Below are positions 1 through 8,988 of a stretch of 64,000 bases of DNA, one piece after another (position 1 is the stretch's first letter; the number at the start of each line of letters is the position of its first letter). The DNA is from Tropicimonas marinistellae. Lineage in GTDB: Bacteria > Pseudomonadota > Alphaproteobacteria > Rhodobacterales > Rhodobacteraceae. Location of the stretch: the NCBI RefSeq assembly GCF_001509585.1, contig NZ_LNCI01000002.1, forward strand, positions 558,001 to 622,000, in the 5' to 3' direction. The notes beneath the pieces were generated by a model. The model saw only the letters and a list, made by a program, of their open reading frames with translations. It was not told the DNA's origin and did no database searches. The position numbers and the translations under genes are program-made.

Positions 1-88
1 GGGCGCCGCCGAGGCCTCCGTGACCGAGATGTGCGAGAAGCTTCTCGCCAACACGGTGATCGAAAGCTACCGGGTGGAGATCGCCTGA
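1..88 (+). CDS. purS: PurS, C-terminal fragment (phosphoribosylformylglycinamidine synthase subunit)
   Basis: Only the last 28 codons are present, reading in from the window edge and ending [10 protein letters not shown] then TGA at 86-88. PurS is the small non-catalytic subunit of the three-part FGAM synthase (PurS, PurQ, PurL) of purine biosynthesis, bridging the other two. The ending ([16 protein letters not shown]) matches the conserved PurS C-terminus, and the gene overlaps the purQ start codon in a TGATG arrangement, the usual purS-purQ layout in alphaproteobacteria. The body of the gene lies outside the window. Confidence 0.85.
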   Translation, partial: GAAEASVTEMCEKLLANTVIESYRVEIA

Positions 89-756
89 TGCGCGCTGCGG
101 TCGTCACTTTCCCCGGTTCGAACTGCGACCGGGACCTTGCGGTTGCCTTCGAGGCGGCCGGGTTCGAGGTTGCGCGCGTCTGGCACAAGGAAACGTCTCT
201 GCCGGCGGGTCTCGATGTTGTCGGCCTTCCCGGCGGGTTCTCCTTTGGCGATTACCTACGCTGCGGGGCCATTGCGGCCAATTCGCCGATCTGTCGTGAG
301 GTCAAGGCATTTGCCGAACGTGGCGGTCACGTGCTGGGAATTTGCAATGGATTCCAAGTATTGCTGGAAACCGGCTTGCTGCCGGGCGCACTCATGCGGA
401 ACGCCAGCCTGCATTTCGTCTGCAAGCCCGTCACGCTACGCGTTGAAGGCGATGGATCGCCCTTTACCGGGCGCTACGGTGCCGGGACGCAAATCACTAT
501 TCCGATCGCGCATCACGACGGCAACTTCCAGGCCGACACCGACACCATCGCCCGCTTGGCTGGCGAGGGGCAGGTGGCCTTCCGTTACCTCGACAACCCC
601 AACGGGTCCGCGGGCGATATTGCGGGGATCCTCTCGCCGAACCGCCGCGTGCTCGGGATGATGCCCCACCCGGAACGCGCGATTGATGAGATCCACGGCG
701 GCACCGATGGCGCGGCGCTCTTTGCGGGGCTTGCCGAGGCATTAGTCGCGGCCTGA
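88..756 (+). CDS. purQ: PurQ, glutamine amidotransferase subunit of FGAM synthase
   Basis: A 222-residue class I glutamine amidotransferase. It releases ammonia from glutamine for PurL, which converts FGAR to FGAM in purine synthesis; cytoplasmic. The N-terminus [16 protein letters not shown] is typical of PurQ, the nucleophile is the Cys of [11 protein letters not shown], and the His-Glu pair lies in MMPHPERA near the C-terminus. An in-frame ATG exists further upstream (31) but lies inside purS; the start at 88 overlaps the purS stop (TGATG) and gives the family length, so translation is probably coupled. purL is not in the 180 bp that follow. Confidence 0.95.
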   Translation: MRAAVVTFPGSNCDRDLAVAFEAAGFEVARVWHKETSLPAGLDVVGLPGGFSFGDYLRCGAIAANSPICREVKAFAERGGHVLGICNGFQVLLETGLLPGALMRNASLHFVCKPVTLRVEGDGSPFTGRYGAGTQITIPIAHHDGNFQADTDTIARLAGEGQVAFRYLDNPNGSAGDIAGILSPNRRVLGMMPHPERAIDEIHGGTDGAALFAGLAEALVAA

Positions 757-935
757 TTTCGTCCACCGGTCCCACGCCGTCACTTGCTTTTCGCGGTCGG
801 TGGCGTGGGTCATGTGCCAAGGAACCGCGTTCCGCCGACCGCCGTTGCCGTATTCCACCTTGCCAATGCCGGTTGGAGGCGACGTATCGTCATGTGACGC
901 TTGGGTTTTCGCCCTATTTCGCTTAACTTCCAACC

Positions 936-2705
936 ATGTCTGACGCGCTGCCTCCATCCGAGACTTCGGACGATCGCGCCCCCTGGCGGCTTCGCCTCGT
1001 GGCGTTGACGATCGTTGTTCTTGCGGCGGTGACGCTCTATTCCACGAACCTTTGGCTCACGGAGCGGTTCACGGAGACAACGCGAAACCGTGCCGAGCTT
1101 CGACTCGCGCTTTATTCGGGGAACGTCATCAGCGAGTTGCAGCGCAATTCCGTCGTGCCGCTGTTGCTGGCGCAGGACCCGGCATTGATCGGCGCGCTAA
1201 ACTCAGGTGACTTCTCGCAAAGCTCGCAACGCCTCATTTCGTTTCGGGACGAAATCGGCGCGGCCTCGCTGCTGATGCTCGACCGCGACGGGCGTGCCGT
1301 CGCTGCCACGGATCGCAACCAGATCGGCAGTCAGCATCGTCAGGCGCCCTATTTCGTGGACGCGCTCCGGGCCGGCGAGACGGTTTTCTCTGTTGTGGAA
1401 CTCGAAACCGGGGCAAAGAACTTCATATACTCGCGCAAGATCACGTCCGATCGCGAGGTGATCGGGGTCATCGTCGTGGCGGTGGACCTGCAGAAATTCG
1501 AAAGCAGTTGGGCCGGCATTGCCGACGCGGTGCTGGTCACCGACAGCGAAGGCACGATCATTCTCTCCACCGAGCCGCGGTGGCGCGGTCGAACGGTGGA
1601 CGAGGCGCTTGCCGCGACGCCGGCACCATCTGCGATAGCGCGGGCACTCTACGCAACGACGGATTGGTCATTGCGTGTGCCGGACGCGTACATCCTCGGC
1701 GAGGCCGTGATGCGGTCCGAGGGGCGGATTCCGTTCCAGGGGTGGCGGATCAGCAGTTTCACCACATACAGTTCGGTGCGGGAACGCGTGAACGGTGTTC
1801 TGGCTCTGGAAATCATGGGATTCGCGCTGCTGTTGGCCGCCGCCTTCTACTTCATGAGCCGGAAGGCGCAGACGCGTTCGCGCTTCTTTCAACGGGAATC
1901 GGCGGAGTTGCGGCAGCTCAACCAACGCTTGCAGCGGGAAATCGCGGAGCGGGAGCGCGCCGAAAAAAGCCTCGAAGTCGCCGAGCAAACCCTGGCCCAA
2001 AGCTCTAAGTTGGCCGCACTGGGCGAGATGTCGGCAGCGGTTAGCCACGAATTGAATCAACCGCTGGCAGCGATGAAAACGTACCTTGCGGGGGCGCGGT
2101 TGCTGCTCCAGCGCAAGAGACCGGAGGAGGCGCTTTCCTCGTTCCAGCGGATTGACGATCTGATCGGGCGGATGGGAGCTATCACGCGGCAGCTCAAGTC
2201 CTACGCGCGCAAGGGCGAGGAAGCCTTCGAGCCGATTGATGTGCGCGAGGCCGTCTCATCGGCACTCGCAATGATGGAACCGCAGCTCAAAAGCCGTCAC
2301 GTGGCGATCTCACGAACGATTCCCACCGAGCCGGTGATGGTTCGGGCGGACAGGCTGCGCCTGGAGCAAGTCTTCATCAATCTCTTCCGAAATGCGGTGG
2401 ACGCGACGAAACAGGTCGATGAACCGATGATCGAGTTGACGCTCTGGGCGGGGGATACCGCAACGCTCAGTGTGCGCGACAATGGGCACGGTATCGAGGA
2501 TCTGGATTCGCTCTTCGAACCCTTCTACACGACAAAGCAGCCCGGCGACGGGGTTGGCCTGGGGCTTGCCATTTCCTCCGGTATCGTCAACGACTTCGGG
2601 GGGCGGCTGACCGCCCGGAATGTTCCCGAGGGCGGTGCGGTGTTCGAGGTGCGCCTGCCGATTCATCGCGCCGACGAAACCGTTGGCGCAACGGCGGCAG
2701 AATAA
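936..2705 (+). CDS. DctB-like membrane sensor histidine kinase
   Basis: 589 residues. A cytoplasmic tail of about 20 residues leads to TM1 (about 22-42), a periplasmic PDC/dCache-type sensor domain to about 285, TM2 (about 289-310), a coiled coil (about 315-350), a HisKA domain with phosphoacceptor H371 in AVSHELNQPL, and a HATPase domain with the N box NLFRNAVDA and the G boxes DNGHGIED and GVGLGLAIS. This is the architecture of DctB, which senses C4-dicarboxylates in proteobacteria. The partner response regulator starts 30 bp downstream. No dctPQM or dctA transporter is visible nearby, so the actual ligand is inferred, not shown. The start has no clear Shine-Dalgarno sequence. Confidence 0.85.
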   Translation: MSDALPPSETSDDRAPWRLRLVALTIVVLAAVTLYSTNLWLTERFTETTRNRAELRLALYSGNVISELQRNSVVPLLLAQDPALIGALNSGDFSQSSQRLISFRDEIGAASLLMLDRDGRAVAATDRNQIGSQHRQAPYFVDALRAGETVFSVVELETGAKNFIYSRKITSDREVIGVIVVAVDLQKFESSWAGIADAVLVTDSEGTIILSTEPRWRGRTVDEALAATPAPSAIARALYATTDWSLRVPDAYILGEAVMRSEGRIPFQGWRISSFTTYSSVRERVNGVLALEIMGFALLLAAAFYFMSRKAQTRSRFFQRESAELRQLNQRLQREIAERERAEKSLEVAEQTLAQSSKLAALGEMSAAVSHELNQPLAAMKTYLAGARLLLQRKRPEEALSSFQRIDDLIGRMGAITRQLKSYARKGEEAFEPIDVREAVSSALAMMEPQLKSRHVAISRTIPTEPVMVRADRLRLEQVFINLFRNAVDATKQVDEPMIELTLWAGDTATLSVRDNGHGIEDLDSLFEPFYTTKQPGDGVGLGLAISSGIVNDFGGRLTARNVPEGGAVFEVRLPIHRADETVGATAAE

Positions 2706-2735
2706 GGGGAGATACGCTCCCAAGGAGGTGAGACG

Positions 2736-4067
2736 ATGGCCAATGCCATGAAGATTGCGATCGTCGACGACGAACAGGACATGCGGCAGTCGATCAGCCA
2801 GTGGCTGGCGCTGAGCGGGTTCGACACCGAGACCTTCGCCACCGCGGAGGAGGCGTTGAAAAAGATCGGTCCGGATTATCCGGGCGCCGTCGTTTCGGAT
2901 GTGCGGATGCCCGGCATGGATGGCATCGCCTTCCTCAAGCGCCTGATGAGCCAGGACAGTGCGCTTCCCGTGATCATCATCACCGGCCACGGCGACGTGC
3001 CCATGGCCGTTGAGGCGATGCGAATGGGCGCATTCGATTTTCTTGAGAAGCCCTTCGACCCCGACCGGATGACCGATCTGGCCAAGAAGGCAACGCAGAA
3101 GCGGCGCCTGGCGCTTGACGCGCGCGCCCTGCGCCGCGACCTCTCCGGCGGCACCCAGATCATGGACAAGCTGATCGGCGCGAGCCCGGCGATGGAGCGT
3201 CTGCGCGAGGACATCCTCGATCTTGGTCAGGCCGACGGTCACGTTCTGATCGACGGCGAAACCGGGACCGGCAAGACGCTTGCCGCCCACGCATTGCATG
3301 CGGTGGGCTCTCGCGCGTCCAAACCCTTTGTACTGGTGCAATGCGGCGCCCATCCCGACGAGGAGATGGGGGAAGTGCTATTCGACGGAAATCCGGACGG
3401 CGGTGTTCTGCCGCTGGTCGAGCAGGCACGGGGTGGCACGCTCTGCCTTGAAGATATCGAGGCGCTCAGCGCCTCGGTTCAGGCACGGCTACTGACCTTC
3501 ATCAATGATCAGGGCGCACCTGCGGAAACGCGCATCGTCGCGGTTTCCAACCTGCAGGAACAGGGCAAGACCTCCGAGGACGTGCTGCGCCCGGACCTCT
3601 TCTATCGCCTTGCGGCCATGCGCATCACATTGCCGCCGCTGCGGCAGAGAGGCGAGGATATCCTGCAACTCTTCACCCGTTTCACCGAGCAATTCGCGGA
3701 GGAATACGGCTGCGATGCGCCACAGGTGGGCGCGCAGGAGGCGGCACAGCTCTTGCAGGCACCTTGGCCGGGCAATGTGCGCCAACTGATCAACGTGGCC
3801 GAACGCGCAGTCCTGCAAAGCCGGCGCGGCTCCGGAACGATTGCGTCACTGCTGATGGCGGAAAGCGAGACGGTGGAGCCAGTGATGACCACCGAAGGCA
3901 AGCCGCTGAAGGAATATGTCGAAGCGTTCGAGCGGATGCTGATCGATAACACGATGCGGCGCCACAAGGGGTCCATTGTCGCCGTGATGGACGAGCTTTG
4001 CCTGCCGCGGCGGACGCTGAACGAGAAAATGGCGAAATACGGTCTGCAGCGGTCGGATTACTTGTGA
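2736..4067 (+). CDS. DctD/NtrC-family response regulator lacking GAFTGA
   Basis: 443 residues, preceded by a very strong ribosome site (AAGGAGGTGAG). Receiver domain at 1-120 with phosphoacceptor D55 (VVSDVRMPGMDG); AAA+ domain with Walker A GETGTGKT at 174-181; C-terminal Fis-type HTH (about 395-440). It pairs with the kinase gene just upstream. Two features depart from the family. The loop that normally reads ELFGHEKGAFTGA, which contacts sigma-54, is absent: here LVQCGAHPDEEMGEVLFDG runs on to GGVLPL. The Walker B segment reads GGTLCLEDIE instead of GGTLFLDEI. In the family, GAFTGA loss means no sigma-54 activation; Rhodobacter capsulatus NtrC is a known example that works with the housekeeping sigma factor. 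A sigma-70-type mode or loss of ATPase activity is therefore inferred here. Confidence 0.85.
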   Translation: MANAMKIAIVDDEQDMRQSISQWLALSGFDTETFATAEEALKKIGPDYPGAVVSDVRMPGMDGIAFLKRLMSQDSALPVIIITGHGDVPMAVEAMRMGAFDFLEKPFDPDRMTDLAKKATQKRRLALDARALRRDLSGGTQIMDKLIGASPAMERLREDILDLGQADGHVLIDGETGTGKTLAAHALHAVGSRASKPFVLVQCGAHPDEEMGEVLFDGNPDGGVLPLVEQARGGTLCLEDIEALSASVQARLLTFINDQGAPAETRIVAVSNLQEQGKTSEDVLRPDLFYRLAAMRITLPPLRQRGEDILQLFTRFTEQFAEEYGCDAPQVGAQEAAQLLQAPWPGNVRQLINVAERAVLQSRRGSGTIASLLMAESETVEPVMTTEGKPLKEYVEAFERMLIDNTMRRHKGSIVAVMDELCLPRRTLNEKMAKYGLQRSDYL

Positions 4068-4568
4068 GCGTGTCGTTTGCGCGGCACTTGCAGCGGTTCA
4101 GGGGACGCGAGCCCTTGCCGCTGGCTCCCGTCGTCTACGGATCGCGGAGTGCGTGCGGGCTCCCGACACTTTGCGATTGTAATTCGGTTCATTCTGCCGA
4201 TATGCTCAGTCTACCGGTCTCGCCGGGCGCATAGCATATCGTCCCGCGGACCAAGAAAATTTCACTGATCCTATTGCCGCCCGGCCATTCGCCGGCGGGT
4301 AGGACAGGGTAACCGGTCACGACAGGCCAAATGCCCGAGCTTTACCGGGCTGAACCTTACAAATTGGTGCCGCGCGCTCGACCGCTGCAGCATCGGAGAC
4401 AAGAACCGCGATGGAACGCGCGAGGCGAAACAACAGAGCAGGCGGGGCGCGCAATGCGGCCGCTGCCGTCGTTGTCGTGCCCGGTGCTCCCGCCTCAATT
4501 ACACACCCTGGCCCCATTCCCGCGCCTGACCGGACGCGGACGCCGCCTGGGTTGTGCGAAAGACTTCA
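4068..4568. other. 501-bp gene-free region, presumed rne promoter and leader
   Basis: No convincing gene between the dctD-like stop and the rne start; the open frames here are short, arginine-rich and lack ribosome sites. The stretch around 4160-4280 is visibly A+T-richer than its surroundings, which suits a promoter. In Escherichia coli rne has a long 5' leader that RNase E itself uses to control its own level; a similar leader would fit here, but I could not identify a specific hairpin equivalent. Confidence 0.4.
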
Positions 4569-7500
4569 ATGGCAAAGAAGATGCTCATCGACGCCACGCA
4601 CGCGGAAGAGACCCGCGTCGTCGTGGTGGACGGAAACAAGGTTGACGAGTTCGATTTCGAGACCGTCAACAAGCGCCAGCTAGCCGGCAATATCTACCTA
4701 GCAAAAGTCACCCGCGTGGAGCCCTCGCTCCAGGCGGCATTTGTGGACTACGGCGGCAACAGACACGGCTTCCTGGCGTTCTCCGAAATCCACCCGGATT
4801 ACTACCAGATTCCGGTCGCCGACCGCGAGGCGCTCCTGGCCGAAGAAGCGGCCATGGCGAAGGCAGAGGACGACGAGGAGTCCGACGAGCCGAAAAAGAG
4901 CCGCTCCCGGTCCCGGCGCCGGTCGTCGCGCAGCCGTGACAAGGCAAAAACCGATGAGACCAAGGTCGCGGATAGCGACGGCGAGGCCGATGAGAAATCG
5001 GCAGGCGATACCCTGAACGGGGTCGAGGGCATGGATGTCGTCGAGTTCGATGACGAGTCCGGTGACGACGCCACGGAGCCGGTTTCGGTGATCGAGGACG
5101 GAGTGCCGGCTGCTGAAGACGACACGAATGGTGCTGTACCCGAGACTGCCGACGATACACCAGTCGCTGACGAGGAGCCGTCCGAGGCTGTTTCGGCCGC
5201 GAGCGATGAAAGTGACACCACTGATGGTGCCGAGGTCGCTCAAAGTGCTGGCGCGGTTGGTGAGCCCGACACCGATGTGGAGGACGCCGGCGAAAGCTCG
5301 CAGGACGGCGAGCAGCCGACCGAGTCACCGGATGTGGCGGGCGAAACCGAGCACGAGTCGGGAGACGATGAGAAAACCCGGTCCGGCGGGACGATGGCCG
5401 CCCGTGTTGAGGATGATCCGGACGACGTTCTTTCGTCGGGAGAGGTCGATGCCGAGGGCAATGCGACGCCCGAGGATACTGCCGACGCGGAAGTGCCGAC
5501 GGAGGTGGATGCTGCGGAAGCGCCCGCCGAGCCTGCGGACGTAGGCGACGATTCCGAAGAGAGCCCGGCCCCCGTGGCGGAGGCGGCCGACGAGGCCGCG
5601 GATGATGCGACGACGGATGATGAGCCGAGCCTTTCGGACGACGGTGCCGATGCGGCCGCCGACGACTCGCCGGAGGAGACAGGCGATGGTGCGGCGCAGC
5701 CTGCGGTCGCCGAGGAAGAATCCGCCGCCGAGACCGTCACCGACGAATCTGCCGATGGCGAGACGCCGGAATCCGAGGCCGACGACACGACGTCCGACGA
5801 CGAGGATAACGGGGCCGATCACCCCGGCCATGACATCGAGTCGGTGGCCGAAGAGGATGTTCAGGAAGAAATCCAGCGGCCCCGCAAGCCACGCATGCGG
5901 CGCTACAAGATCCAGGAGGTCATCAAGGTTCGCCAGATCATGCTGGTCCAGGTGGTCAAGGAGGAGCGCGGCAACAAGGGGGCGGCACTCACGACCTACC
6001 TGAGCCTTGCTGGCCGGTACTGCGTGCTGATGCCCAACACGGCGCGCGGCGGCGGCATTTCCCGCAAGATCACGAATGCATCGGATCGCAAGAAACTCAA
6101 GGAGATCGCCAGCGAAATCGAAGTGCCCGAGGGCGCGGGTCTGATCATCCGCACCGCCGGAGCCAAACGCACGAAGTCGGAGATCAAGCGCGACTACGAA
6201 TACCTCAAGCGGCTCTGGGAACAGATCCGCGAACTGACGCTCAAGAGCATCGCGCCGGCGCCGATCTACGAGGAAGGCAATCTCATCAAGCGCTCGATCC
6301 GCGACCTCTACAACCGCGACATCGACGAGGTGCTCGTAGAGGGCGAAGGCGGCTACCGCGTGGCCAAGGACTTCATGAAGATGATCATGCCGTCCCACGC
6401 GAAGAACGTGAAACACTACACGGATTCCATGCCGCTCTTCGCACGCTACCAGGTCGAGAGCTACCTCGCGGGCATGTTCAACCCCACGGTCCAGCTCAAA
6501 TCCGGCGGCTATATCGTGATCGGTGTGACGGAAGCTCTGGTGGCGATCGATGTGAACTCCGGTCGGGCGACCAAGGAAGGGTCGATCGAAGAGACCGCGC
6601 TCAAGACGAACCTCGAAGCTGCCGAGGAAGTGGCGCGGCAACTCCGCCTGCGCGACCTTGCGGGTTTGATCGTGATCGACTTCATCGACATGGAGGAGCG
6701 GCGCAACAACACCGCTGTTGAGAAACGCTTCAAGGAGAAGCTGAAAACGGACCGCGCGCGCATCCAGGTTGGCCGGATCTCCGGCTTTGGCTTGTTGGAG
6801 ATGAGCCGGCAGCGGTTGCGACCTGGCATGTTGGAGGCGACTACCCAACCGTGCCCGCACTGTCATGGAACCGGCCTGCTGCGGTCCAGCGACAGCATAG
6901 GGTTGCAGATTCTCAGGCAGTTGGAGGAGGAGGGCGGCCGCCGCCGCTCTCGCGAAGTGCTTGTGAAGGTGCCTCCGAGCATCTGCAATTTCCTGATCAA
7001 CCAGAAGCGCGAGCATATTGCCCACATCGAGGCGCAATACGGGCTGTCGGTCCGCATTGAATCCGATCCATCGCTGATCCCACCCGATTTCTCTATCGAG
7101 AAATTCAAGACTGCGACGCGCGTGGTTCCTGAACCCTCTGCGGCGGTGATTTCGGTGGATACCTCCGACATGCCCGAGATCGTGGATGCCGAGGAGGAAG
7201 AGGAGACCGGTCAGGCGGCGCAAACGGAAAGTAGTGACGAGGATGCGCCCAAGAAAAAGCGCCGCCGCCGCCGCCGTCGTCGCGGATCGTCCTCCTCGCA
7301 GGAGGGCGGCGATACACAGCCAGAGAGCGATGCTACGTCGGCTGACGGCGCTGAATCGCAGGACGACCAATCCGAAGCGGGCGATACGACAGCCGAAAGC
7401 GAAACGACAGCGGACGGGGAGGAGCAAACGAAATCCTCTCGCTCCCGCCGTCGCCGCCGCTCCCGTTCGCGCTCTCGCGATGCTGAGGATACCCCGGAGG

Positions 7501-7964
7501 CGGCAACGGAAAACCCGGATACCGTGCAGGCGGAATCGGACGCTGATGGTGCTTCTCCAGAGACGAACGGAGACGATGATGTGCCTGTCTTCGTGGGTGG
7601 TGACGTGACCGAACCGGCGCAGGACACACCGGAAACGCCGGCGGAGGCGCAGGACGTCGTGCCGGATGTCGCCGAGGATGCGGCCGAACCGGCCTCCGCG
7701 CCAGAGCAGACATCGGAAACGCTCGAAGCCGCGGAAGTTGGCGCGGCCGAGGCGGAGGACACCCCGTCTCCCGACATGGGGGCGGCGCCCGAAGGGGAAG
7801 AAGCGGCTGGCGCGGAGGTGAGCACGTCGGAGGCGGAGAGCGACGCAGCGGAGCCCGCCGAACTCGTGGAAGCGGAAGCCGCGATGGCCGAGGCTTCACC
7901 GGAGCCCGCCGCAGACGAGCCTCCGAAGCCCAAGCGGCGCGGATGGTGGTCGGTCGGGCGCTGA
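4569..7964 (+). CDS. rne: Ribonuclease E
   Basis: 1131 residues. RNase E makes the main endonucleolytic cuts in mRNA decay and rRNA/tRNA maturation and scaffolds the degradosome. The start MAKKMLIDATHAEE matches the family, so ATG at 4569 is preferred to the in-frame ATG at 4554. Catalytic metal ligands are D661 (AIDVNSGR) and D704 (IVIDFIDM); the Zn-link is C762-P-H-C765. The N-terminal S1 domain is interrupted: its first part ends near residue 85, then about 345 mostly acidic residues with an Arg/Ser patch (SRSRRRSSRSR) follow, and S1 resumes at about 433 (RRYKIQEVIKV). The C-terminal third (from about residue 880) is acidic and disordered with basic islands (KKKRRRRRRRRG; SRSRRRRRSRSRSR), probable RNA or partner-binding sites. 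Followed by a strong terminator. Confidence 0.95.
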   Translation: MAKKMLIDATHAEETRVVVVDGNKVDEFDFETVNKRQLAGNIYLAKVTRVEPSLQAAFVDYGGNRHGFLAFSEIHPDYYQIPVADREALLAEEAAMAKAEDDEESDEPKKSRSRSRRRSSRSRDKAKTDETKVADSDGEADEKSAGDTLNGVEGMDVVEFDDESGDDATEPVSVIEDGVPAAEDDTNGAVPETADDTPVADEEPSEAVSAASDESDTTDGAEVAQSAGAVGEPDTDVEDAGESSQDGEQPTESPDVAGETEHESGDDEKTRSGGTMAARVEDDPDDVLSSGEVDAEGNATPEDTADAEVPTEVDAAEAPAEPADVGDDSEESPAPVAEAADEAADDATTDDEPSLSDDGADAAADDSPEETGDGAAQPAVAEEESAAETVTDESADGETPESEADDTTSDDEDNGADHPGHDIESVAEEDVQEEIQRPRKPRMRRYKIQEVIKVRQIMLVQVVKEERGNKGAALTTYLSLAGRYCVLMPNTARGGGISRKITNASDRKKLKEIASEIEVPEGAGLIIRTAGAKRTKSEIKRDYEYLKRLWEQIRELTLKSIAPAPIYEEGNLIKRSIRDLYNRDIDEVLVEGEGGYRVAKDFMKMIMPSHAKNVKHYTDSMPLFARYQVESYLAGMFNPTVQLKSGGYIVIGVTEALVAIDVNSGRATKEGSIEETALKTNLEAAEEVARQLRLRDLAGLIVIDFIDMEERRNNTAVEKRFKEKLKTDRARIQVGRISGFGLLEMSRQRLRPGMLEATTQPCPHCHGTGLLRSSDSIGLQILRQLEEEGGRRRSREVLVKVPPSICNFLINQKREHIAHIEAQYGLSVRIESDPSLIPPDFSIEKFKTATRVVPEPSAAVISVDTSDMPEIVDAEEEEETGQAAQTESSDEDAPKKKRRRRRRRRGSSSSQEGGDTQPESDATSADGAESQDDQSEAGDTTAESETTADGEEQTKSSRSRRRRRSRSRSRDAEDTPEAATENPDTVQAESDADGASPETNGDDDVPVFVGGDVTEPAQDTPETPAEAQDVVPDVAEDAAEPASAPEQTSETLEAAEVGAAEAEDTPSPDMGAAPEGEEAAGAEVSTSEAESDAAEPAELVEAEAAMAEASPEPAADEPPKPKRRGWWSVGR

Positions 7965-7988
7965 TCGGGTTGCACGCAGATAGTTTTG

Positions 7989-8018
7989 GGGGCGGCCGAC
8001 GGGCCGCCCCGTTTTCTT
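7989..8018 (+). terminator. Rho-independent terminator after rne
   Basis: Perfect 9-bp stem GGGGCGGCC / GGCCGCCCC with a 4-nt loop (GACG) at 7998-8001, followed by GTTTTCTT. It lies 25 bp after the rne stop and separates rne from ccdA. Confidence 0.85.
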
Positions 8019-8134
8019 CTGGCAGGTTCACCGCCTATGGCGTGGCGACGTGACCTCGGCCACGGCATTGTGACGCCATGGCCCCGTGACCTCGCGCGGG
8101 TGACTTGCTAGGCCAAGCGGGCAAAGGAGACGGA

Positions 8135-8887
8135 ATGCCCGGACTGGATATCATTGACGCCGGATTGTTGCCGGCCATGGCGATTGCGCTCGTCGCTGGG
8201 CTGATCAGTTTTCTCAGCCCCTGCGTGCTGCCCATCGTACCGCCGTATCTGGCGTATATGGGCGGTGTTTCGATGAACGACATGTCCTCCGGCACGACGG
8301 GCCGGAGCCGGGTGCTGCTGACGGCGCTGTTCTTCGTGCTGGGGCTTTCGACGGTCTTCCTGTTCCTGGGGTTCACGGCCTCGGCGTTCGGGGCGTTCTT
8401 CCTGCAGAACCAGGGGGCGTTCAATACGGTCGCCGGGCTGCTGGTGATGATCTTCGGGCTGCATTTCCTCGGGATCTTCCGGATGCCCTTCCTCGAGCGG
8501 GAGGCGCGGATGGATGCCGGTGACCGCGGCGGCTCGGCTTTCGGGGCCTACATCCTGGGGCTGGCCTTCGCGTTCGGATGGACGCCCTGCATCGGCCCGC
8601 AACTGGGCGCGATCCTCTCGCTGGCGGCTTCGGAGGCGGACATGGCGCGGGGGACGCTGCTGCTCGCGGTCTATGCTGTCGGGCTGGGGGTGCCGTTCCT
8701 GCTCGTGGCGGCTTTCTTTCCGAGCCTCACCGGCCTCATGGGCTGGATGAAGCGGCATATGGGGCAGATCGAGCGGGTCATGGGGCTGCTCTTGTGGACG
8801 ATCGGGCTGATGATGCTGACCGGCGGTTTCTCGCAGTTTTCCTTCTGGCTGCTGGAGACCTTTCCGGGGCTGGCGCAGCTGGGGTGA
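8135..8887 (+). CDS. ccdA: CcdA-type cytochrome c biogenesis protein
   Basis: 250 residues with six predicted membrane helices. CcdA carries reducing equivalents from cytoplasmic thioredoxin across the inner membrane to periplasmic thiol proteins that keep apocytochrome c cysteines reduced. The two redox cysteines sit in the diagnostic motifs LSPCVLPIVPPYLAYMGG (about 30-45) and GWTPCIGPQLG (about 150). ATG 8135 is chosen because AAAGGAGA precedes it at the right distance; an in-frame start at 8105 would add ten uncharacteristic residues. It stands alone; no ccm or thioredoxin-like gene adjoins it. The multiheme cytochrome gene in this window is a potential downstream client. Confidence 0.92.
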   Translation: MPGLDIIDAGLLPAMAIALVAGLISFLSPCVLPIVPPYLAYMGGVSMNDMSSGTTGRSRVLLTALFFVLGLSTVFLFLGFTASAFGAFFLQNQGAFNTVAGLLVMIFGLHFLGIFRMPFLEREARMDAGDRGGSAFGAYILGLAFAFGWTPCIGPQLGAILSLAASEADMARGTLLLAVYAVGLGVPFLLVAAFFPSLTGLMGWMKRHMGQIERVMGLLLWTIGLMMLTGGFSQFSFWLLETFPGLAQLG

Positions 8888-8922
8888 GGCGGCGGTGTCT
8901 CATCGTGAGACACTTTGCGCCT
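8887..8922. terminator. Hairpin between convergent genes (possible bidirectional terminator)
   Basis: Perfect stem GTGTCTCA / TGAGACAC with a 3-nt loop (8895-8913), embedded in an outer pairing AGGCG / CGCCT. It lies between the ccdA stop and the end of the convergent transglutaminase-like gene. Only a short T run (TTT) follows, so termination strength is uncertain. Confidence 0.45.
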
Positions 8923-8988
8923 CAAGAAATATCAATGGCTTACGAGGCCGTCTTCACCTTTCGTTAGGACTTTCCGCCGGGGCATTGC

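Noticed and set aside
5325-7427. A 700-codon open frame antisense to rne
   Set aside because: Shadow frame caused by the biased codons of the acidic insertion; rne motifs on the plus strand are decisive.
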